Shown: positions 1 through 6,799 of the stretch, one piece after another
Layout: the number at the start of each line of letters is the position of its first letter
How positions within the stretch are numbered: position 1 is the stretch's first letter
DNA from: Holosporaceae bacterium
GTDB lineage: Bacteria > Pseudomonadota > Alphaproteobacteria > UBA3830
Reading direction: 5' to 3'
NCBI GenBank assembly: GCA_031282785.1
Contig: JAITDB010000012.1
Span: 1 to 10,204, forward strand
DNA length: 10,204 nucleotides
Translations under genes and position numbers: made by a program
Notes under the pieces: generated by a model
Database searches by the model: none
Seen by the model: only the letters and a program-made list of their open reading frames with translations
Told to the model about the DNA's origin: nothing

Positions 1-1
1 G

Positions 2-103
2 AACCCTATCGAACACTTCTGGAGTTGGTTAAAAAGAAAAATCAGATCATTAAAAATTAAATTCACTTCTCTAGATGATGCCATATACTACGCACCATCA
101 TAG
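2..103 (+). CDS. IS630-family transposase, C-terminal end (partial)
   Basis: The frame is open from the left edge and reads NPIEHFWSWLKRKIRSL, then ends in DDAIYYAPS followed by TAG. The NPIEHFW block is the signature around the last catalytic Glu of the DDE domain of IS630/Tc1-mariner-like transposases, and a helix ending in a 'LDDAI' segment close to the stop is usual for the family. Only about 33 codons lie in the window, so intactness cannot be judged. The element should end within a few tens of bases after the stop; IS630 elements insert at TA, and a TA occurs at about 114-117, but the far end is not visible so the border is a guess. It is convergent with the bamD operon. Confidence 0.8.
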   Translation, partial: NPIEHFWSWLKRKIRSLKIKFTSLDDAIYYAPS

Positions 104-136
104 TGAGCCATGTATACCAAAAAGATACAACGACAT

Positions 137-165
137 AAAAAACTGCAAAAAAAACCTCTTTGCAG
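137..165 (-). terminator. Rho-independent terminator of the mlaC-dut-bamD operon
   Basis: Read on the minus strand, CTGCAAA pairs with TTTGCAG (7 bp, loop GAGGTTTTT) and is followed directly by six T residues. It lies about 40 bases past the bamD stop codon, in the right orientation to end that transcript and to separate it from the convergent transposase. Confidence 0.75.
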
Positions 166-204
166 CCATTATTCAGCAATCCCATTTATTATTTTCGGGA
201 AAAA

Positions 205-969
205 TTATTTTTTGGGAGAAATATTTTTGCGATCAGCATTTAGATTTATGATCGTTTTTGCTTTTTCACTCCAGTGATTTTTTGGATATTCCTTCAGCAG
301 CGCGTCGTAGGCTCCAGAGGCTTCTGCGTTGAGTCCAATGGTGCGACAACACTCGACAGTCCTATAATAAGCTTCCGGACAATGCTTGGTATGTCTCAGA
401 CGCGTTATGACGAAATTATACCTGCCAATGGCAGAAAGAGCATTGCCATTCTGCTGATAAAATCTTCCGACAGACATCTCATGTGCAGCAATTATATCGT
501 CCAATATGAGAATCCTTTTCAGACAGTCATCTCGATAAACGGAATCGGGAAATTTATGGACGAGTTCCAAAAAGGCGATTTTTGCTTCGTTGGCGGCTCT
601 TGCGTCGCGCCCCACCGACGATACCTGCATGTATATGCACATGGCCCGCAGATACATCGCATAGGAAACAAGCTCATGAGATGGATGATACCTCAGAAAA
701 ACTTCCAGTAACTTCATGGCTTCCTGATAATTGGACGCTAGAAAATAACAGTAGGCAGATAACACTTGCCCTACACTTGCCTTGGCCGCATAGGGAAACA
801 ATACATCTATCTCTTTGAAATCCGTAGCAGCATCGGAATATTCTCCGGCTCTCATCTGCGCGTAGGCCTTGTTATATAAAGCATCAACGTTTTTTCTGCT
901 CACGTCATCTTGCTTAGACGAACACGCTACCAATAACAATGAACAACCTACAAAAAAATAACGACGCAT
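205..969 (-). CDS. bamD: Outer membrane protein assembly factor BamD (lipoprotein)
   Basis: This 254-residue protein has a lipoprotein signal, MRRYFFVGCSLLLVACSSK, with lipobox LVAC at residues 13-16 (lipidated Cys16). It continues with TPR-type helical pairs; the first, from about residue 30, has the usual BamD pattern LYNKAYAQMRAGEYSDAATD with the PYA segment after it, and later repeats include YRYDD-like VYRDDCLKRI and an ending KNHWSEKAKTII. Length and order fit BamD, the periplasm-facing outer-membrane lipoprotein that works with BamA to fold beta-barrel proteins. The start is supported by GAGGG about 8 bases upstream of ATG. It is the last gene of an operon, 25 bases after dut and in front of a terminator. 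It is essential in most Gram-negatives, and no damage is seen here. Confidence 0.9.
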   Translation of the reverse strand: MRRYFFVGCSLLLVACSSKQDDVSRKNVDALYNKAYAQMRAGEYSDAATDFKEIDVLFPYAAKASVGQVLSAYCYFLASNYQEAMKLLEVFLRYHPSHELVSYAMYLRAMCIYMQVSSVGRDARAANEAKIAFLELVHKFPDSVYRDDCLKRILILDDIIAAHEMSVGRFYQQNGNALSAIGRYNFVITRLRHTKHCPEAYYRTVECCRTIGLNAEASGAYDALLKEYPKNHWSEKAKTIINLNADRKNISPKK

Positions 970-994
970 ATACTTTCCCTCTATTTTACCACAA

Positions 995-1438
995 CTACCT
1001 TACGCCAGTGGAACCGTACCCGTTTTCAGAACGGATGGTCTCATCCAACGAATCCACCACCTCCAGCACAACGTGTTCACATTTGTGCACCACCAGCTGA
1101 GCAATTCTCATTCCCCGTTCCACAACGAAATCCTCTTTCCCGTGATTAATCAAAAGAACTTTTAATTCTCCGCGATAATCACTGTCAACGGTTCCCGGAC
1201 TGTTCAACACTGTTACTCCATGCTTATAGGCCAAACCGGATCTTGGTCTAATCTGTGCCTCAAATCCCACAGGAAGAGCCATTGACATTCCCGTAGGAAT
1301 CAGCACTCTCTCTCCTGACTTTATTAAAGTATCACCATTTACGGCTGCTCGCAAATCCAGACCAGCACTTTCTTCGGTCGCGTAGATCGGAATGGCGAGT
1401 CCAACTCCGTGTTCCAAAATTTTTATCGGTATGCGCAT
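995..1438 (-). CDS. dut: Deoxyuridine 5'-triphosphate nucleotidohydrolase (dUTPase)
   Basis: This 147-residue protein is the standard size of a trimeric dUTPase, which turns dUTP into dUMP and pyrophosphate, keeping uracil out of DNA and feeding dTMP synthesis. All five family motifs are visible: SAGLDLRA (24-31), RPRSGLA (64-70), SPGTVDSDYRGEL (80-92, with the likely catalytic Asp85 and base-stacking Tyr88), ERGMRIAQLVV (107-117) and ENGYGSTG (138-145). Motif 5 has Tyr where Phe is usual, a conservative change in the residue that stacks on uracil. The ATG has AGAGGAA a few bases upstream. It lies 33 bases after mlaC and 25 before bamD, so it is probably co-transcribed with both. Cytoplasmic enzyme; looks intact. 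Confidence 0.95.
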   Translation of the reverse strand: MRIPIKILEHGVGLAIPIYATEESAGLDLRAAVNGDTLIKSGERVLIPTGMSMALPVGFEAQIRPRSGLAYKHGVTVLNSPGTVDSDYRGELKVLLINHGKEDFVVERGMRIAQLVVHKCEHVVLEVVDSLDETIRSENGYGSTGVR

Positions 1439-1471
1439 GCACTTCCTCTCTAGTAATCGATGCCTCGCTTC

Positions 1472-2146
1472 TTAATTGAGGGATTTGTTCTCCTCACTGA
1501 AGTCGCTAAGAAATTTTTTCAGCCCCTTCTTCTTGATCAATCCGGAAATTCCCGCTCTCTGAGCCTGCCCCATGCTTATCTCGTCGATGATAACGTCAAA
1601 TATCCGTGGAGCCCCGTCTATGATATACACAGACCAATCTACCACCAATTTGTCCGATACATTGCCATTCTTTTTGGCTATCATCGTTCGTACCACACAA
1701 TGACTCTCAGATTTCTCCATGACCTTGGTCACTTCTGCACTGGCGTTTCGGTATTCATACAGCTTGGATGAATAAAACGAAATCATCATGTTCGTACAAG
1801 CGTCCATGAATGCCTGCAGCTCCTCCGCCGTGATTTTTTTCGCGTTGCTGCCCAATATAAAGCGCGCAATCGACTCCGTTGCAAAAGTATTGTACACAAT
1901 ATCTTTGATATTCTTCTTAAATTGATCCGGAGTAACATTGCTGGAAACTAAAGCAATGGCGTCTTTTATCACCTGCTCCACCAGCGCTCGCGGAGTATTC
2001 TGCTTGTTATCCTTAGACGCAGTAACTGCAGTCTTACTTTTATCTAAAGTCGTATCTTTATTCGAATCAGCACTGCAGAAACAAATGGACGGCAATCCCA
2101 AAGCAGCAATAGCTAAAAAAAACAATGTATTGGTTCTATTATTCAT
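1472..2146 (-). CDS. mlaC: MlaC/Ttg2D-family periplasmic phospholipid-binding protein
   Basis: From ATG at 2146 the product is 224 residues: a signal peptide (NNRTNTLFFLAIAALGLPS, cleavage near CFCSA), a Ser/Lys/Thr-rich linker to about residue 50, then the MlaC fold. Family marks are the FATESIARFILGSNAKKIT segment (78-96, matching the usual 'F..ia...lG..w...s'), the helix with FYSSKLYEY (114-122), and the IFDVIIDEISM strand (172-182, the usual 'vyDv.vdGvS'). MlaC ferries phospholipids between the inner-membrane MlaFEDB complex and the outer membrane. The frame stays open upstream to 2416, but a good promoter and hairpin fall inside that stretch and the upstream residues do not resemble MlaC, so 2146 is preferred (GGA 4 bases before it; ATG at 2155 is an alternative). 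No mlaA/B/D/E/F is in the window. Family call firm; symbol moderately so. Confidence 0.78.
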   Translation of the reverse strand: MNNRTNTLFFLAIAALGLPSICFCSADSNKDTTLDKSKTAVTASKDNKQNTPRALVEQVIKDAIALVSSNVTPDQFKKNIKDIVYNTFATESIARFILGSNAKKITAEELQAFMDACTNMMISFYSSKLYEYRNASAEVTKVMEKSESHCVVRTMIAKKNGNVSDKLVVDWSVYIIDGAPRIFDVIIDEISMGQAQRAGISGLIKKKGLKKFLSDFSEENKSLN

Positions 2147-2179
2147 TATATCCATCAAATTAAGTAGCAAATAACAAAC

Positions 2180-2210
2180 GTTGGACCAGAAAAAAATTTT
2201 CACGTCCAAC
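2180..2210 (-). promoter_or_regulatory. Hairpin at the predicted 5' end of the mlaC-dut-bamD mRNA
   Basis: GTTGGAC (2180-2186) pairs perfectly with GTCCAAC (2204-2210). Inside, after a 2x2 internal loop, GAAAA (2189-2193) pairs with TTTTC (2197-2201) around a three-base loop. Going by the -10 box at 2216-2221, transcription should begin at about 2209, so the hairpin would be the very 5' end of the mRNA, about 33 bases before the mlaC start. Such 5' stem-loops often protect mRNA from RNA pyrophosphohydrolase and RNase E; that role here is inference. It has no convincing T-run, so I do not call it a terminator. Confidence 0.6.
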
Positions 2211-2215
2211 AATGC

Positions 2216-2244
2216 ATTATAATCAACGACGACTGCCTTTTCCA
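2216..2244 (-). promoter_or_regulatory. Sigma70-type promoter of mlaC-dut-bamD
   Basis: On the minus strand a perfect -10 box TATAAT (2216-2221) sits 17 bases downstream of TGGAAA (2239-2244), which matches TTGACA at 4 of 6 positions. The predicted start of transcription is near 2209. This also argues that the open reading frame upstream of 2146 is not translated as part of MlaC. Confidence 0.6.
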
Positions 2245-2274
2245 TAAAAAAACCAGGGAATAGACATTTTTCTT

Positions 2275-2340
2275 GAAAAATTTCTCGAAAATATTTTCCA
2301 AAAAGAACTGTGAGACTTTTTAGATCCGAGAAATTTTTTC
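2275..2340. repeat. Imperfect inverted repeat in the mlaC-barrel gene spacer
   Basis: GAAAAATTTCTCG (2275-2287) is mirrored by CGAGAAATTTTTTC (2327-2340), with one extra T in the second arm, about 40 bases apart. It lies upstream of the mlaC promoter, so it would not be in that transcript. It is followed at about 2343-2354 by GACACTCGTGTC, itself a 5+5 inverted repeat. The whole spacer 2245-2546 otherwise holds nothing I can recognise: short open frames there have no family resemblance, and no tRNA arm pattern is present. A protein-binding region is possible but unproven. Confidence 0.4.
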
Positions 2341-2546
2341 GATGACACTCGTGTCGTAATAGTAGGAAAAATTGAACGAGAAGCGAAACATACGTGCTGG
2401 TATTTGCCCCCTTCATGAACGAATGGCAACAGAGATAAGGCGCCGGCTCGATTCTGACGCACTAGATCAGAATAAATTGCCGAATATTAACAGTCTCATT
2501 GTCGAAATCTAGAAAACACTACTCTGAATTGGTGAACCCAGCGTCG

Positions 2547-3311
2547 CTACAAACTAAAAACCAGACGCAGAGATAGCGAATTCTGCCTTGTTTTCAACGC
2601 ATAATTTCTAGGAGCTGTGTCATAATCATAATCATTATCCACAAAATTCTTGGTATTCTTGGCATTCGGATATAATTGGCACTTGTATTCTACACCCAGA
2701 GCACAGTGCTCATTCAATTGGACCTGCACCCCGACCCCTGGCACAAAAGCCTGTATATTTTTATCAAATTTATTAGGACGTGCTGTTTTGGGATCAGGAT
2801 CAGCATAATCATATCGTACCGAAATTTTTCTCATAGCCATTCCTAATATTCCGTAAATTTTTATCTCTCTGGAATCACTCAGAGCACAACTTTTTCCCGG
2901 TTTCAAGGCGACCTGGTATTCGTTTCCGTAGGAGCACTTGAGAAATGTCTAGGGAGATCCGCGCCTTTCGAGTCTGGGTGTTTCCAGTGCTTCATAATCC
3001 GAAAAAGTTTTATTCAGCGAAAAATTACTGAATAGCACTCCGACTTCAGCAGCACAATAAAAATCGCTTCCTCCGGCGCATCCCAAAAATACTCCGTAGC
3101 CGAGTTTCGTGCTGTCGTTTTTATATCTGACAACACCGCCACATCCTTCAAAATTTTCAGGACTCATGCTGAAATCCATCTTGTACTCCGACGAAGATAA
3201 AGTCTCATCCAGAGAAACTCCACAGTAAAATCCTATTTTGCTTGAAACTTCTTCTGCGTTCGCAAAAAAAACCGGACTCAAATAATACATCGCTAAAATA
3301 ACTTTTTTCAT
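2547..3311 (-). pseudogene. Outer-membrane beta-barrel protein gene interrupted by one in-frame TAG
   Basis: From ATG at 3311 (AGAGG six bases upstream) the protein has a signal peptide, MKKVILAMYYLSPVFFANAEE, then alternating strands such as KIGFYCGVSLDE, LGYGVFLGCAGGSDFYCAAEVGVLFS, up to RRGSP and a TAG at 2949-2951. The same frame then continues without another stop for 133 codons, through KIYGILGMAMRKISVRYDY and FVPGVGVQVQLNEHCALGVEYKCQLY, to a typical last strand SLSLRLVFSL at 2547. Together this is about 254 codons, the size and strand pattern of OmpA-like/OMP_b-brl surface barrels with the usual 'pGvGv.y.l..h..lg.eY' motif. No base shift is needed: one substitution explains the break. 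The true final stop is also TAG, so TAG is a normal stop here. The product, as written, would be a useless 120-residue half barrel. Confidence 0.72.
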
Positions 3312-3640
3312 CTCCTACCTCTTATTTCACTTAAACAATAAATCGACACTAGCAAGTATACATATGTATAAAAGGCTCATTTATCAAAAAAACAAAACAA
3401 CAAAAAACATCATTTTTGAAAAAATACGAAAAAAATCTTACCACCACATGTTTTTCAATAAAAGCAAAAATATATCCAATAGAGCCTAAAAATTGGCTTT
3501 GTATATGCAGTTTTTTCTCTCGAATCACGATGCACTACATACTTTCCACTAATATTAGCAGAAGCTTATAAAAATTCCGTTAATTTCAAGATATTTTGCA
3601 ATATCATCGCAGAATTTTATGACAGATTTCGATGGTCCTC
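3312..3640. other. AT-rich spacer upstream of the barrel gene
   Basis: No gene is supported here on either strand. The stretch is strongly AT-rich with A and T tracts. It contains the palindrome listed separately (3357-3370) and two small nested inverted repeats around 3476-3496 (CCAAT/ATTGG and AGCC/GGCT). It presumably carries the promoter of the barrel gene, but no -35/-10 pair with good spacing stands out: TTGATA (minus strand, about 3380-3385) is 21 bases from TATACT (3355-3360), too far for a normal sigma70 site. Confidence 0.4.
3357..3370. promoter_or_regulatory. Perfect 14-bp palindrome TATACATATGTATA upstream of the barrel gene
   Basis: The sequence reads the same on both strands over 14 bases and lies about 46-60 bases before the ATG of the barrel gene. 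It overlaps TATACT, which resembles a -10 box on the minus strand. Its place and symmetry suit an operator for a dimeric repressor, but in AT-rich DNA such a palindrome can also arise by chance. Confidence 0.35.
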
Positions 3641-3663
3641 AAAAAAAAATTGCAGATATGCAA
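3641..3663 (-). terminator. Rho-independent terminator downstream of rsh
   Basis: On the minus strand TTGCA pairs with TGCAA around the loop TATC, followed at once by nine T residues. The stem is only 5 bp but the T-run is strong. It lies 80 bases past the rsh stop codon. A second GC-rich stem (ATCCC/GGGAT, about 3690) occurs between the two but has no T-run. Confidence 0.6.
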
Positions 3664-3742
3664 AACGTCATATTGCTTTGCAGTGAGAATCCCCGCGGGA
3701 TAGTAAGATATCTGGATCTGATATGTGATGTATCTTTTTCTG

Positions 3743-5827
3743 CTAGAGGCGTCGAACGGATCGTACATTAGCGCAGGTTCTCAGAGCTGCTTGCGCTTCT
3801 CCGAGATGTATCATGTCGTTCACGCGGACCTCCACCAGCAGATCGAAGAAATCAACGGATCTGTGCTCTACTTTTATATTGGTGATGCTGGCACCGCTGG
3901 CGCTGATGGCGTTGGTAATAATCGCGAAGCTTTCAGTTTTATTTATGATCACGATACGCAGTCTTGCAATAAAAGTTGACTCGGTTTCGTCGTCTTTGTT
4001 CCATTTGGTGCGGACGAAGACGTTTTTGCCCTTGCCCAGATGACCGCAACTGGTTATGTGCACCTCGACTCCTCTCTGTGGGACCAGAACTCCAATTATT
4101 TTATCTCCAAGTATCGGATGGCAGCATTCGGCGAAATGAACGGCAATACCAGGACTGAAATCCATGAGACAAACGGCGTCTTCCATCAGCGATTTACTGC
4201 TGTCTCCGTCAGAAATCATGGTTCTGACGCTGTTCAGGGATATAATGCCTCTGCCAACGTTGTTGTAAAACTTCTCAATGGAGGTGCAGGAAAAACTTTT
4301 GTAATCGATCAGCTGTTCTGAGAACGCAACTTTGGAAGAGGAAAATATATTTTGCACCAATTGCAATCCGAGATTCACAAACTCTGCTTTTTCCTGAGAT
4401 TTTATGAATTTTCGTATGCAGGATTTTGCTTTTCCGGTGACGACAAATCTTTCCCAGGAACTTTCCGGATGCTGATAGGGCGACGTGATGATGTCCACCT
4501 GATCTCCGTTGCGGAGCACGGTTTTCAGCGGAACCATCTTGCCGTTTACGCGGACTCCAATGCAGGTATTCCCTATGGATGTATGGATTTCATAGGCAAA
4601 ATCTACGGCTGTTGCGCCGCGCGGCAAAGTAATGAGATCTCCGGCCGGCGTAAAGCAGAATACTTCGTTCTCGAACATCTCCAATTTCGAATTATCCATA
4701 ATTTCTTCCGGAGTTCCGGAATTTTGCAGAATGGTGAGCAAGCTCTTGACCCAATTATATTTTTTCGGATCTTCGCCACTGGGAATGACGTTACCGTCCT
4801 TGTAGGACCAGTGAGCAGCAATGCCTTCGTCTGCGATTCGATGCATTTCTTCGGTGCGAATTTGGATCTCTATACCCTGTTTCAGCGGACCAATAACGGT
4901 GGTGTGCAGCGATCGATAATTATTCAACTTCGGAATGCTTATGTAATCCTTAAAACGTCCAGGCATGATCTGAAAATGCGTATGAATCACGCCAAGAGAC
5001 AAATAACACTGTTCCACTGTCTTGACTATCACACGAAAAGCAATTATATCGTTGATCTGTTCCAGAGAAATATTTCTGCGCTGCATTTTTTTCCAGATGG
5101 AATATGCTTTTTTTTCTCTTCCGCTTACGTTGGCGTCTATGCCAGCGTCCTTCAGAACGCGAGTGAGATCCGTTATGGTATTTTGAACGAAATTGTTGTC
5201 TTTGCTTCTTATTTGCTCGAGTTTAACGGAAATTGTTCGATATTCGTTCGGATGCAAATGATAAAACGCGATGTCTTCTATTTCATCCTTGATGACGTTC
5301 ATGCCAATTCTCTCGGCCAGTGGAGCGTAAATTTCAGTGGTTTCCAGTGCGATCCTTTTTCTTTTTTCCAAAGAAGCAATATAGTTAATGGTCCTCATAT
5401 TATGCAGACGATCTACCAACTTCACAATGAGCACCCTTATATCCTGAGACGTGGCCAGCAGAAATTTGCGGTAATTCTCTGCCTGATGCGCTTTACTGGA
5501 CGAATAACTTACTTTGGATAATTTGGTAACGCCTTCGACCAAAAACGCTACCTCGGAACCGAAAATTTCCTCCAGTTCCTCGAAGGTCACACTGGTATCC
5601 TCCAGCACATCGTGGAGCAATCCGGTGATTATGGATGGCACGTCCAGGCGCAAATCCGCTAGCAGCCGAGCGACCTCCGCCGGATGATAAAAATATGGCG
5701 ATCCTGATGCCCTCTTCTGATTACCATGAGCTTCCATCGCAAACATGTAGGCCTTTCGGAGCATGTCAACGTTGGCTTCAGGATCGTAGGTTTTTACTAA
5801 ATTTATTAACTCTGCCGAAGTAATCAA
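3743..5827 (-). CDS. rsh: Bifunctional (p)ppGpp synthetase/hydrolase (RelA/SpoT homologue)
   Basis: This 694-residue protein makes and breaks the stringent-response alarmone (p)ppGpp. Domains in order: HD hydrolase (about 25-155) with YHP (His48), HDVLED (72-77) and LVDRLHNMRT (137-146, Asp139), so hydrolysis should work; synthetase (about 235-345) with NDIIAFRVIV (Asp260), RFKD (291-294, the RxKD form typical of bifunctional enzymes), NNYRSLHTTV and catalytic Glu320 in EIQIRT; TGS (about 387-448, VFCFTPAGDLITLPRGATAVDFAY in part); a Cys pair in ECCHP (567-571); and a C-terminal ACT domain (about 616-694). All key residues are present and the length is normal. The start codon is TTG: an in-frame TAG lies 15 bases upstream, no ATG exists before the conserved LVKTYDPEA segment, and AGGG is about 9 bases upstream. 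Alphaproteobacteria usually have just this one long enzyme. Seemingly monocistronic. Confidence 0.95.
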   Translation of the reverse strand: MITSAELINLVKTYDPEANVDMLRKAYMFAMEAHGNQKRASGSPYFYHPAEVARLLADLRLDVPSIITGLLHDVLEDTSVTFEELEEIFGSEVAFLVEGVTKLSKVSYSSSKAHQAENYRKFLLATSQDIRVLIVKLVDRLHNMRTINYIASLEKRKRIALETTEIYAPLAERIGMNVIKDEIEDIAFYHLHPNEYRTISVKLEQIRSKDNNFVQNTITDLTRVLKDAGIDANVSGREKKAYSIWKKMQRRNISLEQINDIIAFRVIVKTVEQCYLSLGVIHTHFQIMPGRFKDYISIPKLNNYRSLHTTVIGPLKQGIEIQIRTEEMHRIADEGIAAHWSYKDGNVIPSGEDPKKYNWVKSLLTILQNSGTPEEIMDNSKLEMFENEVFCFTPAGDLITLPRGATAVDFAYEIHTSIGNTCIGVRVNGKMVPLKTVLRNGDQVDIITSPYQHPESSWERFVVTGKAKSCIRKFIKSQEKAEFVNLGLQLVQNIFSSSKVAFSEQLIDYKSFSCTSIEKFYNNVGRGIISLNSVRTMISDGDSSKSLMEDAVCLMDFSPGIAVHFAECCHPILGDKIIGVLVPQRGVEVHITSCGHLGKGKNVFVRTKWNKDDETESTFIARLRIVIINKTESFAIITNAISASGASITNIKVEHRSVDFFDLLVEVRVNDMIHLGEAQAALRTCANVRSVRRL

Positions 5828-5889
5828 AACACAAAAACCCTAAAAAAATTCCCCTAAAAATTAATCCACTCCACACCTGGATATCAAAA

Positions 5890-5918
5890 ATTATTACATA
5901 ATGAGATACTTTCCGCAA
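5890..5918 (-). promoter_or_regulatory. Possible promoter of rsh
   Basis: On the minus strand AATAAT (5890-5895, 5 of 6 to TATAAT) is 17 bases downstream of TTGCGG (5913-5918, only 3 of 6 to TTGACA). Transcription would start at about 5883, giving a 5' leader of roughly 55 bases before the TTG start. The -35 is weak. Confidence 0.35.
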
Positions 5919-5983
5919 GAAAAAGGAACACCGAGCTTACCACCCGTCGGCAAGGATGATCACTGCACCCGTTGATAGAGTCA

Positions 5984-6088
5984 TGCTGCTCGGGCAGCAG
6001 TCGCATAATCTTCTAGATTCAACTCTGTGTTACAGACACAGCTCGCATACACTGCAACTAATAGCGATAGCATTAACGCAGGCGCTGC
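5984..6088. other. Hairpin-rich spacer between cpaD and rsh
   Basis: The 319-base gap 5828-6146 holds no recognisable gene. Within it, four short perfect stems follow one another: TGCTGC-TCGG-GCAGCA (5984-5999), AATCT-TCT-AGATT (6007-6019), CTGTGT-TACAG-ACACAG (6025-6041) and GCAG-GCG-CTGC (6078-6088). The stretch is also visibly richer in G and C than the flanking spacer. This density of tidy stems suggests a structured small RNA or a folded trailer of the cpa transcript, but the strand is unknown. I looked for marks of tmRNA, RNase P RNA, 4.5S RNA and tRNA and found none. A short terminator-like stem with a T5 (minus strand, near 5923-5950) is too weak to call. Confidence 0.35.
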
Positions 6089-6146
6089 AAGCACAATCGT
6101 GAAGGAGCGTAAAAAGCATGGAGTAGTAAGCAGTGGAATACAAAAA

Positions 6147-6776
6147 CTATTGCCCAGTGCTGGTTGTAGAAGTACCTATGGCATTAATGGCGTTTTTCGT
6201 GTGGGGGCCTTTATATTTTCTCGGTGTAACAAGATCCGCGCCGTTGGCAATCATTTCTTTCAGATTGTATCTGTCGGCAGCTCCGAATTTTGGTAGATCC
6301 TTGTTAGTATCCATGTCACCTATATATTCTGACCACAGAGAACAATCTGGTTCCTGCAAATCATATTTTAAAAGATCAATGTAGACCTTAATATCCTGAT
6401 CCTCGCTTGAAAAAACTCCTGCGTCCAGGATTCTGCTCGCTATGAATCCAGCTTCGTAGGCACTTGCCCAGACCTGCTTTTTTATTTTTTCTTTTTTTTC
6501 GTCGCTTACGGCTGAAGGAAAAAAAATAGAAATAGCAATATTTTCAATACCATCTTCTTTTGCCCCATGAAGAAAAATCAACATTTTTTTGAAAACATCC
6601 GACGGAAATTTTTTCTCTTGGCTCCAGGAGAAAAGTGAAATATTTTTGCTTTTCTGCACAGTTATTTCAGGAATTTCATGGACATAGCCGTCGTCTGCTT
6701 TGTATTGTTTTTCGCATCCGGCCAGCAGCAGGACAGAAAACCATATGCTCTCGATAAAAAATTTTCTATTCCTCAT
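6147..6776 (-). CDS. cpaD: CpaD-family pilus assembly lipoprotein (Tad pilus)
   Basis: This 209-residue protein opens with a lipoprotein signal ending in LAGC (18-21, lipidated Cys21). The C-terminal half carries the CpaD pattern: DCSLWSEYIGD (Cys145, Trp148), FGAADRYNLKEMIANGADLVTPR (164-186 in outline), matching the family's 'fGCa..NLa.MvadP.DLv.pr'. The Cys usual after FG is Ala here. CpaD is thought to act at the outer membrane with the CpaC secretin in export of Flp pili. AGGAGA lies 7 bases before the ATG, and the gene begins 23 bases after cpaC, so it is in the same operon. It is the last gene of the run: cpaE/cpaF/tadBC do not follow. Family assignment rests on the C-terminal motifs plus the position after cpaC; the N-terminal half is not distinctive. 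Confidence 0.75.
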   Translation of the reverse strand: MRNRKFFIESIWFSVLLLAGCEKQYKADDGYVHEIPEITVQKSKNISLFSWSQEKKFPSDVFKKMLIFLHGAKEDGIENIAISIFFPSAVSDEKKEKIKKQVWASAYEAGFIASRILDAGVFSSEDQDIKVYIDLLKYDLQEPDCSLWSEYIGDMDTNKDLPKFGAADRYNLKEMIANGADLVTPRKYKGPHTKNAINAIGTSTTSTGQ

Positions 6777-6799
6777 ACCATTTCTCCTAATTCCCCGAA

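Noticed and set aside
2156..2416. N-terminal extension of the MlaC frame (90 further codons)
   Set aside because: It contains the operon's promoter and 5' hairpin, has no MlaC likeness, and would bury a proper signal peptide in mid-protein.
2223..2462. Short minus-strand frame of 79 codons in the spacer
   Set aside because: No family resemblance, composition follows AT-rich noncoding DNA, and it overlaps inverted repeats; it begins at a GTG without a ribosome site.
2949..2951. General reassignment of TAG as a sense codon
   Set aside because: TAG serves as the natural stop of rsh, of the barrel gene itself and of the transposase at the left edge.
4352..5521. Long plus-strand open frame (389 codons) opposite rsh
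   Set aside because: It is exactly antisense to strongly conserved rsh domains, and its sequence shows no family features; such shadows are common opposite long genes.
5975..6105. Minus-strand frame ending DYATAARAA-TGA, which resembles a tmRNA tag
   Set aside because: No tmRNA landmarks (GGTTCRAATCC arm, CCA end, resume region with the usual ANDN start) are present, and as a protein it would be 30-37 residues with no ribosome site.
6027..6296. Plus-strand frame of 89 codons overlapping the end of cpaD
   Set aside because: Mostly antisense to cpaD, no ribosome site, no recognisable features.
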